DNA of 64,000 bases from assembly GCA_026419785.1 (NCBI GenBank), contig JAODTK010005867.1, forward strand, positions 559,554 to 623,553. Direction: 5' to 3'. This stretch comes from Sclerodactyla briareus. Taxonomy: Eukaryota; Echinodermata; Holothuroidea; Dendrochirotida; Sclerodactylidae. Shown here in pieces: positions 1-10,985 of this stretch. Position numbers and translations under genes: made by a program. The notes beneath the pieces were generated by a model. It searched no databases, had not been told where the DNA came from, and was given only the letters and a program-made list of their open reading frames with translations. How positions within the stretch are numbered: position 1 is the stretch's first letter; each line of letters starts with the position of its first letter.

Positions 1-475
1 ATGCTTGCATATACATGTATAATAGTGCAATATACATGCACGTTATGCTTGAATCATGATACTAGGTGCAATACCATGACACATCTATGCTTGCATAATA
101 CTAGGTGCAACACGTGCCGTCTATCTTGCGGATATACATGTTTATAGGTGCATACCATGCACGTCTATGCTTGCATATATACTAAGGTGGCAAATACCAT
201 GCACATCTATTTGCTTGCATATCCTGTATAAAGGTGCAATACCATGCACGTCTATGCTTGCATATATTCTAGGTGCAATACATGCACGTCTATGCTGGCA
301 GATATACTAGGGCAATACCATGATGCACGTCTATGAGTGCATATACATGTTGTACTAGGGGCTTTCCATGCACGTCTATGCTTGCATATAACTAGGTGCC
401 ATACCATGCACGTCTATGTTGCATGTATACATGTTATACTAGGTGGCAAACCATGCACGTTCATGCAGGGGGCGG
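1..475. repeat. Minisatellite, unit about 40-45 bp
   Basis: About ten imperfect head-to-tail copies of a unit containing TGCTTGCATATACATGTATA followed by CTAGGTGCAATACCATGCAC. Copies differ mainly by one- or two-base gains and losses. The array starts at or before the left edge. The same unit reappears at 2,600-2,765, so the two blocks bracket an unrelated 2.1 kb segment. Short open frames here are products of the repeat and show no coding sign. Confidence 0.9.
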
Positions 476-530
476 AGATCTGTGTCAAATATTTGGGGGG
501 GAAATATGAGGGCTGGCACCATCTAAGGGA

Positions 531-549
531 GCGCCACCATTGGTGGCGC
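531..549. repeat. Perfect short inverted repeat
   Basis: GCGCCACCA, one central base, then TGGTGGCGC: a 9 bp perfect inverted repeat at the edge of the segment bracketed by the minisatellite. It could be a terminal hairpin of a mobile element, but no matching partner end was identified. Confidence 0.6.
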
Positions 550-589
550 GGAGCGGACAAGAGAATTTTTCGTTTTACAGAGCCCCCAG

Positions 590-1690
590 CGTGAGGAAAC
601 TGCAATTTCCGGCCATATGGCAGTGAGTAGTAGAATCACTAAAATTGCGAAACAATTCTAGATTTTTATTGCTTCCAAGAAAACAGTTTCGAAAGAAACT
701 GATCTATGTTCCATTTCGGCGTTACAATTCGGGCATGCACTATCGGTTGACGCGTAGGGTAAAGGGAAAATTTTCGTTCTCCGACTCCCAGATTGCCAGA
801 AAATGTCATGTCCGATCGTAGGGCAGCGTAAGCAACGTCTCTAAAACTGGCAACAATTTTCAGAAATTTATCCTAAATCGAGAAACCTTCTTGAAGGGAC
901 CTGTGTTCGATGGTTTCATTCCTTACAATTCGGGCCACCATCATTGGACGCGTCGGGTACAAGAAATTCTCATTTCAATACCCCCAGAATGCAGGAAACG
1001 GTACTTCCTGGGCAGTATGGCAACTAGCAACGTTCCAAAAATTGGCAATAAATTTTGCAAGAATATATTTCAAGAAAACATTCTGGAAGGAAAACTGACG
1101 TGTTTATCCTTACAATGCGGGCTACCATCAGTGGGGATAGTAGGGTACAAGAAAAATTTGAGCCTTACGAAACCCCCCCTCCCCCCCCACCCTTCCCCCC
1201 CCCTCCCCCTCCCCATCCCACAGATTGCCGGAAAACGGTACTTCCGCGGTCTTTATGACAGTTAGCAACATACCATGCAAATGGACAATGAATTCCCGAA
1301 ATTTATAACTCAAGAAAATCTTAAGGAACTGATCTATGCTCATTAATTACAATTCGCGCCACCCATCGGTTGGCGCGTAGGGGGCAAGGAAATTTTGAAG
1401 CTTTACGAACCCCCCCCCCAGATGCTGGAAACGGTGTTACTTCACGGGGTCTTGGGACAGTTAGCAACATTCCCTGAATGAAATTGACAATAAATTCACG
1501 AAATTATATCTCAAGAAGACACGCTCTTGAAGGAACTGAATCTACGTTCATCATTACAATTCGCGCCACCAACAGTCTTACAGACCCCGCTTCACCGAAC
1601 CCAGATTGCGGAGTGCGGCAATTCCCGGGGCCCTATGGTAGTAAAGCAGATCAATGAAATTGACAATAAATTTCCGAAAATGATCGAGTT
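590..1690. repeat. Tandem repeats of about 200 bp, five to six copies
   Basis: A motif resembling TTACAATTCGGGCCACCATC recurs near 724, 927, 1,111, 1,346 and 1,553, a spacing of about 184-235 bp. Each copy also carries a CAGATTGC..GGAAACGGTACTTCC block and a GACAATAAATTTCCGAAA-like block in the same order. Copies are degenerate, with C-run insertions near 1,173-1,217 and 1,409-1,421. Several open frames of 60-124 codons overlap the array but follow its period, so no protein is called. Confidence 0.75.
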
Positions 1691-2599
1691 AATCTTACTT
1701 TCTGATCGTGGCCTCCATTCTATCATAGCCCTAGTTTTAGAAGTCTTCCATCGAGGACCGTTCCAATTGGATTGGAAGTTGCCCGCAGCTTAAACATTTT
1801 GCTTGAACATCACGGTCATGGAAAATGTAGCATTGTTCGGGCATTAGATTCAAAGGAATGGCATCAGCCAGTAAATTCGGTCATTTTTTAAGATTTATTA
1901 CCGTTCAAAATTTGAGCCAAAATTTCCATGTCCCGAATCGTTTCGACCAGCATAGACGCTTTATAGTGCCCCAAACGTCAATCACAATGAAGTCATGAAA
2001 CTCCCTATGATGGTGCACGATAACCTGCCCTGTTGTTTTTCGTTGCATATAGATTTCATCTTCTATAGAAACAGCACGTCAGGATGACAAAAGCCATGCA
2101 GCCCAGTCTGAACGAAAAGGTCTGGAAGTAGACTAACTTAGCTATGTTTTAGTTGTGTGCAGTGTTAAGAAAATGGCATTGGTTCCAGCATTGTTGTAGG
2201 TGGGGAGGGGGTGCAACATGAACCACGTCCCATACCAAAGTTCTCCTTGTGGCCATACCCATGTTCAGATACCCGTGAAGATGGCATGTATTGAGAAAAG
2301 TCATATTTGAGTTAGGATGGACAAAGTGATGTTTACATGGGCCTACGTATTATACATGTAACAGAAAACAGCGCGCGCAGCCGCGACTTTTTGCATTTCG
2401 GCCGTCTCAACATAAAATTAAGCAATCTAATACGAATATGGTTAGCCCTTGTGTTATGCAGTATGACAGATGATTATAGGATTTTTTCACCGTTCGCCAA
2501 AATATTGGGGGGGACATTTGCATTATTATGTCCCCCCCACCAGAATTATTGGGGGGGACATGTACCCCCGTCCCCCCCCCCGTGATCGCCCCCATTGGG
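1691..2599. other. No gene seen; contains a G/C-run palindrome
   Basis: No exon or RNA gene recognised. Near 2,500-2,582 there are two GGGGGGGACAT runs and one ATGTCCCCCCC run, ending in further C runs, so the single strand could fold. The spacing (ATATTGGGGGGGACAT, then ATTATTGGGGGGGACAT) suggests a small local duplication. Confidence 0.5.
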
Positions 2600-2765
2600 T
2601 TCATGATGCATATACTTGTATACTAGTTGCCAAGACCATGCACTCTATGCTTACCATATCATATAGGTGCAATACCCAGGCACGGTCAGCTATGTTGCAT
2701 ATACATGTATACTAGGGCAATACCATGCACGTCTATGCTTGCTATATACTAGGTGCGATGCCATG
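2600..2765. repeat. Second block of the 40-45 bp minisatellite
   Basis: Same unit as at the left edge (GCATATACATGTATACTAGG, then GCAATACCATGCACGTCTAT) in the same orientation, about four degenerate copies. The 2.1 kb between the two blocks is either an insertion into the minisatellite or the inner part of a larger repeat whose ends are minisatellite. Confidence 0.85.
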
Positions 2766-2819
2766 CTATACACTCTGATGGCCTCCATGGTGTTGGGTCT
2801 TGGGGCTGCCATGGATCAA

Positions 2820-3090
2820 TTAAAGTGAAACACAGATACTGATACATGGACTTTAGTTGACACCTGTGAGGTAGAGTCCATAGGCTCATAACTCATATAG
2901 GGGAGTACACTAGCCACAACACTGAAATTGCTGTATTCATTGGAATACTTTGAAGGTTATGATCCCCCTGCCAAATACTTAAGGCTTAAAATTAAGGCCA
3001 AACCTTACGCCTACCAGAAAAATCATATTCACTAGCTGGTATGTTCTATAAGGGGATAATGGACAGTGAACGAGGGCCTATGTGCAGAAT
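2820..3090 (+). repeat. Dispersed repeat family R1, partial copy
   Basis: Aligns by eye with 19,435-19,690 and with the reverse complement of about 53,920-54,145. Shared landmarks in order are GAACTTTAGT-like, GTAGAGTCCA, CATAACT/TTATAAGGG, CACTAG/ACTAATC, TATTCA.TGGAATAC, GGTTATGAT, CTGCCAA and GCCTACCAGAAAA. Only the 5' part of the family is present here. There is no coding potential, so a non-autonomous mobile element or its relic is likely. Confidence 0.7.
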
Positions 3091-4856
3091 CAAACCGGGA
3101 TGACGTCCTAAAGTGGGGGTCCAGAAATATCGAGGCGTAGCCTAGGATTTTGGTTCTATTAGTGTCGTCGAAATCAGAATATTAAACACAGCTGCATGGC
3201 GTGTTGCCCACATTGCGCACAAAACAAAAGGCTATAGGAAACGTTATGTTGCATTGCTAACTGGTTTGCATGTACGATATGGCCAGGCCGGGAGGGTTCT
3301 TTTATTTTTAGGTATAATTTTTTACACTGGCCGGATCATGTACAGTGCTTATTTAGAACAAAGCCAATACTAGCCTTGATGAGTTGGTACGTCGAGTGCA
3401 GTGCGTTTTTTTGGAAACAATGGAAAGGGTTAGTACAAATTAACAGGACAATCGACATATTGACCCAATTACATGAAAAATAATACTGATATTAAATAAA
3501 TAAAACCTCGTCCAACTCGATCATGAAAATTCCAGCAAGTTGGGGGCCATATTGGAGTTCTTTTAGTAATTGCGTTGAGCACGCTAATAAAACGCAGACC
3601 CATCATTGCCAGCTTAATGACAACCTTCAATGCCGTATATTCCATCTTGACTATGCCTACATAGCTCAAGTGATGCTTTTTTTTACTCATTTGGCCCCTT
3701 TGCCTTGCGTTGTTTCTAGATTTATGAATTACACCGATATTTATGATTCAGAGGCACCCCATGGACATCAATGATTTCATTCAGGAACTGTAATTGGTAT
3801 CTAATAATTAAACATATTAATTCATATCCACCCGAGGCCTGTATTGTTCACACGAAGGACCACCTTGAGGTAGGTTCATAGGAGGAAGTAAGTTTTTACA
3901 GCCTTAATTTCTTATTAAATTGTACTTTGTATTGATAACGAGGACCTTCGCATGTTCGGATGGCTGGAACCGTTAATTTACGAATCAAGGGCACGTAAAA
4001 TGGTGACTGTGACTGAGGAAGAAAGAGATGGCTTTATTCAATTCCACCCACGAGATGATATTTGTTATACTGAGTGAAAAAAAAAAAAAAGATGGAAAAA
4101 CTGGTTAGAGGGGGGGGGGGGGGGTGAGCATTTGATTCCTTCATGCCCTCAACCAAAAAAAATCCCCCCATGAGACGAGAAATAAACCAATCTCTCTGTT
4201 AGAAGATTAAATGGTGTTCAATATTCCATTTGACACTCAACGAACATTTTATGGCAGTGTCAATCAGTTAATTTTGAAAACATGCAATGCTGGTCATACA
4301 GTTTCCACCTAATGGTTAAAGGCTAGTTTATTACTGTAGATTTTGCCTAGAGAATACATTAGAGTCACAATGTTATTTTCCATGTATTTTCAAATTCAAT
4401 TAAAAAAAAATATGAAAAATAAACCAGGACCTCCATTGTGGAAACAGTTAGGCTCTTTTACGTCGTTGTATAAAGTTTTGAAAACAAACGCTGCATCTTT
4501 CTTGAGTGTGTGAATTAAAACTACCACGAGCAAATAGCACCATCCATCATTTTCCAGGTGGTTTGTGAGATGATGATGATGGCCCTTCAAAAAACATACC
4601 TGCCTCTACATTAAAGGGTTAAGGTTCCAACTAGACATAGACTGGCAGGTACACTGCCAAATGTATATCCCACTTTGAATTTGGAAGGCGATGATAGCTA
4701 TGGTGGATTCATATATCAAAAGGTCAGAATCCAGGGGGGAGGGTGTTCAATGAGGATGGCCTTTATGTATTCTGGGACAAAACGATCATAAAATACGCAA
4801 CGTCTGTCTCTGATCTTCTTCTTTCTTCTCTTTTCTTTCATTTCTTTCTTTCTTCT
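3091..4856. other. No gene seen; homopolymer runs
   Basis: No exon, RNA gene or named repeat was recognised. There is an A run at about 4,077-4,090 and a 15-base G run at 4,110-4,124. A pyrimidine-rich tract of TTTCTTTC type runs from about 4,808 to 4,858 and leads directly into the GC-rich island. Confidence 0.5.
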
Positions 4857-4972
4857 GTCCGGGCACTACGGGGGTCGCGCGCCCGCCGGGATTCGACGGG
4901 GGGTGCGGGTCGCCCCTCCCGCCGTCCAGTTTGCTTTCCCACGTCTCCGTGGAGGCGCTCGGATTTCGTGTA
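4857..4972. other. GC-rich island
   Basis: About 115 bp of strongly GC-rich sequence with several CpG dinucleotides (for example GGGGGTCGCGCGCCCGCCGG and GTCTCCGTGGAGGCGCTCGG) in otherwise AT-rich surroundings, directly after a pyrimidine tract. Composition resembles ribosomal transcribed-spacer DNA or a small CpG island. I recognise no rRNA core motif in it, so this is an unassigned compositional anomaly. Confidence 0.6.
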
Positions 4973-4984
4973 ATTACGATTAAT

Positions 4985-5275
4985 TGCCCCTAATTGGGCT
5001 CTCATGCCGCTGTCACGCTGCTCGCTGCCCTGGGCAAATGCTTACATTGAGACCCAGCTCTCACACAGAAAGCTGCTATGGACAGGGGAAGTTTGTTAAC
5101 TCGACGGTCGAGAGTTCGACCTCCAGTATACTACAGCAATGCCCATTGGCCCTAATTGGGCTCTTCATGCAGTGCCATGCTTGCTCACTGCCCTGGGCAA
5201 CTTGCTTATAAGACCAAGCTCTCACACAGAAGCAGCTATGGACAGGGGAAGTTTGTTCACTCAAGGTCAAGAGGA
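4985..5275 (+). repeat. Direct tandem duplication, period about 165 bp
   Basis: The segment starting TAATTGGGCTCTCATGC near 4,991 is repeated starting TAATTGGGCTCTTCATGC near 5,152. Both copies then carry GCTCGCTGCCCTGGGCAA/GCTCACTGCCCTGGGCAA, CCAGCTCTCACACAGAA/CCAAGCTCTCACACAGAA and GCTATGGACAGGGGAAGTTT. The copies differ by substitutions and small indels. Open frames of 68-97 codons across it arise from the duplication and are not called as genes. Confidence 0.85.
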
Positions 5276-6599
5276 GGTCAACAGTGGCAGTGGTAAATTC
5301 TACAAACAGTGGTGTTGGATTGAGTTGTTGATTGTGTTCTATTGAGGCCATTGAACCAGAATACTTCAACAGTTCAGAGGTCAGTACACATGAGTGGTCG
5401 TTGACACATGGGAGTTGTGTTTGGAAGGAATGGTGCTCTATATGACATACAACAAAAATAGTTCAGGGATGGATACAGTCTGACTGGAAGGGTAAGGGCA
5501 CTTGGTGTCTGGATAGCATGTATTGCTGCAAACACCCAAGCCTTCTGTTTCAATAGTGGACTAGAATGAACAAAAATACTAACATTACTGATCTTCACCC
5601 ATACATGACAAACACAAAGGACCTTATAAAATAAAATTTTGTATGATACAACTAAGAGAGGGCCTTAATTAAGTTAGGCCCAAGGACAAAGGAAGGAAAT
5701 CAATCCAACAATATGTGCTTATTTAGCAATTACTCAAACATTTTGTCGAGAAAATCTTGACTAGGCACTTTTTATCATGGGTTGAATAAAAATCAGCATT
5801 GCTGTGTGAATTCCATGACCAGATGATTTGGTTCCCATGTGATGTCAATTGAAACGAAACAATAAATGTACAAACACAAAAACTTGATGAGTTTGGAACT
5901 CCAAATTTGAGATTTAAATTGACATGTTACTACTAATGGTAGTATACCCATGAGTTCTATAACAACAGGTAGGCTCCACAGCCTTCGACTATATTCTTCA
6001 TGTCGACTATATTTTATTGGAGTACAGGGGTGTTGTTGTATCATGATCAATGTCATTGCATCTTGAAAAAAACCCTCATAAGCAAATTCCTCAGCTCCTG
6101 ACTACCAGCAACAGAAACCCTACTAACTGATGTCTTGGACAAGGCTACTCACAACCCACCTGCACACCCCGAATCGCGCGACGGGTTATTGCTAGTAGTC
6201 TAAATACATAAGTTTTGTTGGAATGCGCAAAGCAGGGATCGAATACGGGATCATAGTTCAGGGGTTCTTTTCCTACTTATAAAGAGCCCCTGGTTTGTGG
6301 AACCTGGCATGGGACTTGGGTTATTTTGGTAGGACCATGGGCTCTGATCACTTCCTCGACTTCTTCATTGAGGAGAACCAGGGCTCAAATGAGTAATACA
6401 CAAACCCCGATAGGCTATAAAACAGTACTCACATGCATTACTACATACTACTGGAGTGTCAGTCTGCAACGAATCTTGAAAATGTGCTTGCTGCATTTAG
6501 TAGTTAGCTACTAAATGTGACCAAGTGAGACCCCAGATCTATTTCCCCCCACATAGCCCTGGGTTATACAATTTCATTAGGGCCGGGGTTATTGATGTG
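5276..6599. other. No gene seen
   Basis: Nothing recognised on either strand. Open frames of 60-90 codons lack splice context and familiar motifs. Confidence 0.5.
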
Positions 6600-7560
6600 T
6601 TTTGAGGGCTAATCCCCTGGGGCCCTGTTTATTGACCCTGCAGCAGCAAAGTTATAAAAAACTTGGTGAAATGCACGCAAACTTGACCACAAATAGAATG
6701 ACCTTCGAGGTCCATGTTTTTCGGGACCATCGAAAGTCCACACCCACCAATTCTTGTTAATGACCAACTCCATTTTTGTCTTTGAATGATCAGGACCGAC
6801 TTAGTGGTTCACTTGGCGCGTGTGGTGTGTATGTTCCCCACTTTCTTGTTTCAGGATTTCTCACAACCGTGAGGCCGATTATGACGAAATTTGTGTGTAG
6901 GCACCAGGTTTGATTAGATTTTGGGCAGCAAAGTCATTAATTAATTAGGTAATTAGCCTATTTTTATGACTTTATTGTTTAAGGCTTCGGTTAGCAAGAT
7001 TAGCTCCAGAACCGTATTGTTGCTCCCGTGATGTAGTTTACATGGAGGACCGGGTGACAGAGATTAACTGATTAGAATTTCAGCCTAAAAGATGCTAATT
7101 AAGGTCTCAATTTTGTAATTTTGCAAATTTTTCAATTTTGGTCGGATTTTCACGAAACTTGGTGGATGTGGTCTACCATGGTTCCCGGAAATTTAAAAGT
7201 GAATTCTGGGTTCACTGAGTCATTTACTGTTCTACTTTGCATAATTTAATGCAATTTTTGAAAGTGTTGCATTCCACCAAACTCGGTAAATGTGAATCCA
7301 CCTTCGGTCCCGAACATTTTAAAGGTACAGCTGGGGTCAGTAGAGGTCAGTGTATGGTGCCTAATTTGCATAATTATTCAATTTCCCAAATGGTAGAATT
7401 CGCCAAACTCAGTCAGGTAATGGTCTTTTAACATTTTCTCTCTGGTCTGATGTGGGAACTGTTATTAAGAGTTAAACTTATTGGTCATTTTTTTTGGGAA
7501 TTCTTAGAATTTTTATGTGTTATTGTGAGAATATGTGATGTTCGTTGACATGACGATGGT
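6600..7560 (+). repeat. Dispersed repeat family R2, copy 1
   Basis: Shares ordered landmarks with 21,295-22,060: GTGTGTNTGT, CACTTTCT.GTT, GGATTTCTC, a GATTAGATTTTGGGCA-like block, AATTAGGTAATTAGCC, TATTTTTATG, and repeated TTTGCATAATTTA..GCAATTTT. It also has several copies of TTCACGAAACTTGGTG-like sequence followed by a GTCTACC-like block and a half-site block. At 7,334-7,349 it carries GGGTCA-GTAG-AGGTCA, a direct repeat of nuclear-receptor half-sites spaced by four bases. Non-coding. Confidence 0.75.
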
Positions 7561-10384
7561 CTGCATGTGTAGTTGGTTGTTGGTAGTGGAAATACAACCA
7601 CCTGTGCGTGCAACCAGGCGAGAACCTTTTGGCGATCGACTTGTTTCTACATAGACCTGCAAAATAGAGGGCAGCATGCATGGCACAAAGCCCCCTTCGA
7701 ACTCATCCGAAGTTATACCCTATGCGACATGTGTGCCAAGTTTACGATCAATCGGATAAAGCATCAAAGACTACGCGTTAACACAAAATTCTTCCGGCGA
7801 CAGACATGGATGCAGACGCTGTTGTCAGCAAATTGTAGGAATTTTTTCTGGTTGGGAGTGTGCATATCGAGAGATGGTGTCTTGAGTCCGGTGACGAGAT
7901 GGAGGGAGGGGTCTGAGGGGGGTGGTTTCCCCCCTCCCCTCTGAAAAATGTGAATGGTGAAATGTTTTGAATAAATCTGGCGCTATTTTTAGTGCATTTT
8001 GCTATATATTTACACCCTCACCCCAGGCACCCCTTCTTTCACCCCCTACAAAAAATTGCGCAAATGCATTTTCAAGCAAAAATATTTAGGTTCAAGAGTT
8101 GGGGGGACACACGCCCTTTCATATGCCCCCCTCCCTGTGGTGGCGCCACTGAATCCAACCCTCACATCCCTACTCCCACCCCCACCCAGCCACCCCCTTC
8201 CCCTCGCCCTGAATTGAAGAATTTAATAAGCCTTAGTGTTCTCCTGCAATTCTTCACCAGTGTCCACTTTCTGGAAGATATTTTTAGCTCCTCATTACTA
8301 ATTGCATTGTATACTGCCCCTCAGTATAGTGTTCCCCAAAGGCAAATCGCACAATCGATGGAAAGCAAGAATACACAGTTTTGTTAGATTTCGAATCTGC
8401 TCAAATCGATCACACGCATCTTCATGCTACTATTTTGAACACCATGCATACGTGTTTCTCATATTTTTTTTTTTCAACAGCTACAGTATATAAGGTGCTT
8501 AAAAGTGCTCCCTGCTTGCATGATCAGAGGCCAACGCAAAGGAAGTCATTTGGTCTAAACGTTTTGAGCAGGAGGGTGACCGCACATGTAATTGCTACAT
8601 GTGCATATACCTTCACTAACTGTCCAAGCGGCTGTCAGGAGCATAAGCAGGGAGACAGCTATAATGATACGTGATGAGTTACGATATCAAAATCAGCCCG
8701 AGTACGAGTCAATAGAACAGCCCCGAGTACAGGTCAATAAAAGCGTACTCAGCGTACTCTTACGAGCACACGCCTGCTTCAGATGATCAACAAACCCTAA
8801 TATTATTGACGCACATTGGCAATCTTGGCAACTATTTGCATCTAATAATTTTTCAAAAAACCGTCTCCAAGAAGGTACTGACTTTCCACACGCAAGAGAA
8901 AGAAAAGGAACGAGCGATCATCATGGCCGTTGCGTAACCTTGCAGTCAATGTCTGCTACTTTTACACTTATGTTATAACATTGCTAAATTCCAACTTGGA
9001 CTCTGCTAATGGTAAGTAAACCCAAGAATGCTCGATCCCTTCAGTTCCAAAGGAGGATTTTTACAACTCAATGACATCATAACTATTACTGTATATTTTC
9101 CATTTCCAGTTCTTTTTTCTTACCACCAGTGTGTTCAACAATATGCTCCTAACCCATTACTCAATACTTACAATGACATTATTGCATTAGAAGGTATGAA
9201 TTTTTAATACTGAAGCAGGGATAAATATAGTATAGTCCCATTCCTCCATTCCGCCGTGTAGTATATAAACCATGTAATAAGATTAGGCTTTTCATGCACT
9301 CTCACCTGGGTTTTATAGGACTCAGATTAATTTGTTGTACACTACTGTGCTTAAAGGAACTTCCTCCAAATTATACTCTTTTGGTGTTATATGTTCAAGA
9401 GAAAAAAAAGAATCATTCAAATATCACATTGTTCCAGGTTCATAGCATGTTCCGGGTTGGGAAGATATGCTTCCTTACAAATTTCACCTACAATTTGCTG
9501 ATTTTGGCAAACTGGCAACCTTTGATGATGTCTAATCTACCAATTATAAGGGAAAAAGACATATTTCTTACATTTTCTCTCAAATTGGTAGGGTATAACG
9601 TCAACAATTTTGTGTCAATTTGCACAATTGCCAACTTAGCAGGATTATTTATTAATCCTTAAAAATTTGTACTTTATAACCGAACATGCTATGAACATGA
9701 AACCAATTTTGCTTGACATAATTTTCAATGCCCAATCATATGACAGTAAATATTTTTGTCTGGACTTGTCCTTTAAGAATAACATTTGTGATTATAATCA
9801 CTGCGCCCATCCTGAACATATCCTTTAATTCAAAACTGGGGTTCGAAAAAAAAGCGGCAATATCCAACATGACAGCACCTGCACAAGTGACTGCACTCGT
9901 TTGGATGACTGTAGTGACGCCACGGCAGAAAATTGTTCTAGGCTCTACTCTGATTCAATATTGTCCGTCACTGATGAGTCATAAGATATTACTTTCAGTT
10001 ACCGTGGGATGATTTTCTGTTTTGACATCATCATGTCATCAAGTGTACGCAGAGCAGTGTATGTGTGCATGTTGAGTGTGTATGTATGACGCTCCTTGTG
10101 AGATTGATACCAAGAAGCAAGATCACATCAAGTTCATCAAATTAGATTGTAGATACAGTCAGAAGAGTCCGGTTGTTTTGGGATGAAGTTCTGAGTCACC
10201 TAGGGTCAGCAAAGCGTAAAATATGGAAAAGCTTCTGAGCACGATAACTGGGCAACAATCAAGAAAACACAACGGGGTTTGTTAGAGGGTTGCTAGGGAT
10301 TACCGATTGCCTCTAGTTATTCTTGTTATTTCATGCTATTTCATCTATGGTATACCCAAGCCATATTCAGTCATTTTCATTAAG
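7561..10384. other. No gene seen
   Basis: No exon or RNA gene recognised. Open frames near 7,573-7,944, 7,992-8,387 and 9,294-9,662 have no recognisable domain. The second is C-run rich, with GGTTTCCCCCCTCCCC and GGTGGCGCCACTG pieces typical of repeat debris. Confidence 0.5.
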
Positions 10385-10985
10385 GACAACTGCAGGATAA
10401 ATTATAAAGAGGCTAATATTAGCTGGAGGAAAACTGAATTCTCAGTCCACACCCGAAGTTCATATGACTTTCCTCTGGAGTTACAGTCCTTGTGAAGTTT
10501 GGGCATTGGTATTGCCCAAGATCGAAAGGCATCTCATCATGCAAATGATAATGATTTCTATACTTTCATGCACAGCCCTGCAAACATTTTTTGATTTCTA
10601 TTGAAATCACACATTATTTCACTTCGCAAACATTTAGGTCCCTACGGGAGAGGATAATCATTGCTGTCGTGGGTTGGTATTATTGAAATGGTTAACATTT
10701 GGTGAGAGGAAAATAACAGAACATGTGCTAAATGTTTGACTTATTCAACAAACAATGAAATCACATGACATCACTTCCCGGGAATTGTCCAAGGGGAGTC
10801 TGCATTATTGTGCAATCACGTGAACTTCGCCCTTCTCCCATTTCTCTGCATAATGGCCAACCTTTGAAGGCCAATAGCTCTACATTGGAACATTGTTTGA
10901 TGGTGTTTGGACCTATAGATAGAGTGTCCATTCTCCACGTTGTTGTAACCTGTTGTTTGTTCGTGCCCGCTAGGCCATAGACTGG
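10385..10985 (+). repeat. Dispersed repeat family R3, copy 1
   Basis: Aligns over about 560-600 bp with 62,000-62,560 in the same orientation. Shared landmarks: GGACAACTGCAGGAT, AATATTAGCTGG, TTTCTATTGAAAT.CACACAT, ATTTCACTT, a GTCGTGGGTTGGT block, AATAACAGAAC, ACTTATTCAACAAA, ATTTCTCTGCATAAT, AGCTCTACAT.GGAACAT and GGTGTTTGGACCTATAGATA. Partial copies lie at 43,030-43,385, and reverse-complemented at 39,125-39,480 and 50,040-50,400. Non-autonomous mobile repeat by inference. Confidence 0.85.

Noticed and set aside
891-1265. 124-codon open frame
   Set aside because: It lies in the ~200 bp tandem repeats and runs into a C-run low-complexity tail; no splice context.
4857-4972. Ribosomal RNA gene fragment
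   Set aside because: GC-rich composition only; none of the conserved 18S, 5.8S or 28S core motifs can be read.
7573-8387. Open frames of 123 and 131 codons
   Set aside because: They overlap repeat debris with C and G runs and have no family resemblance.
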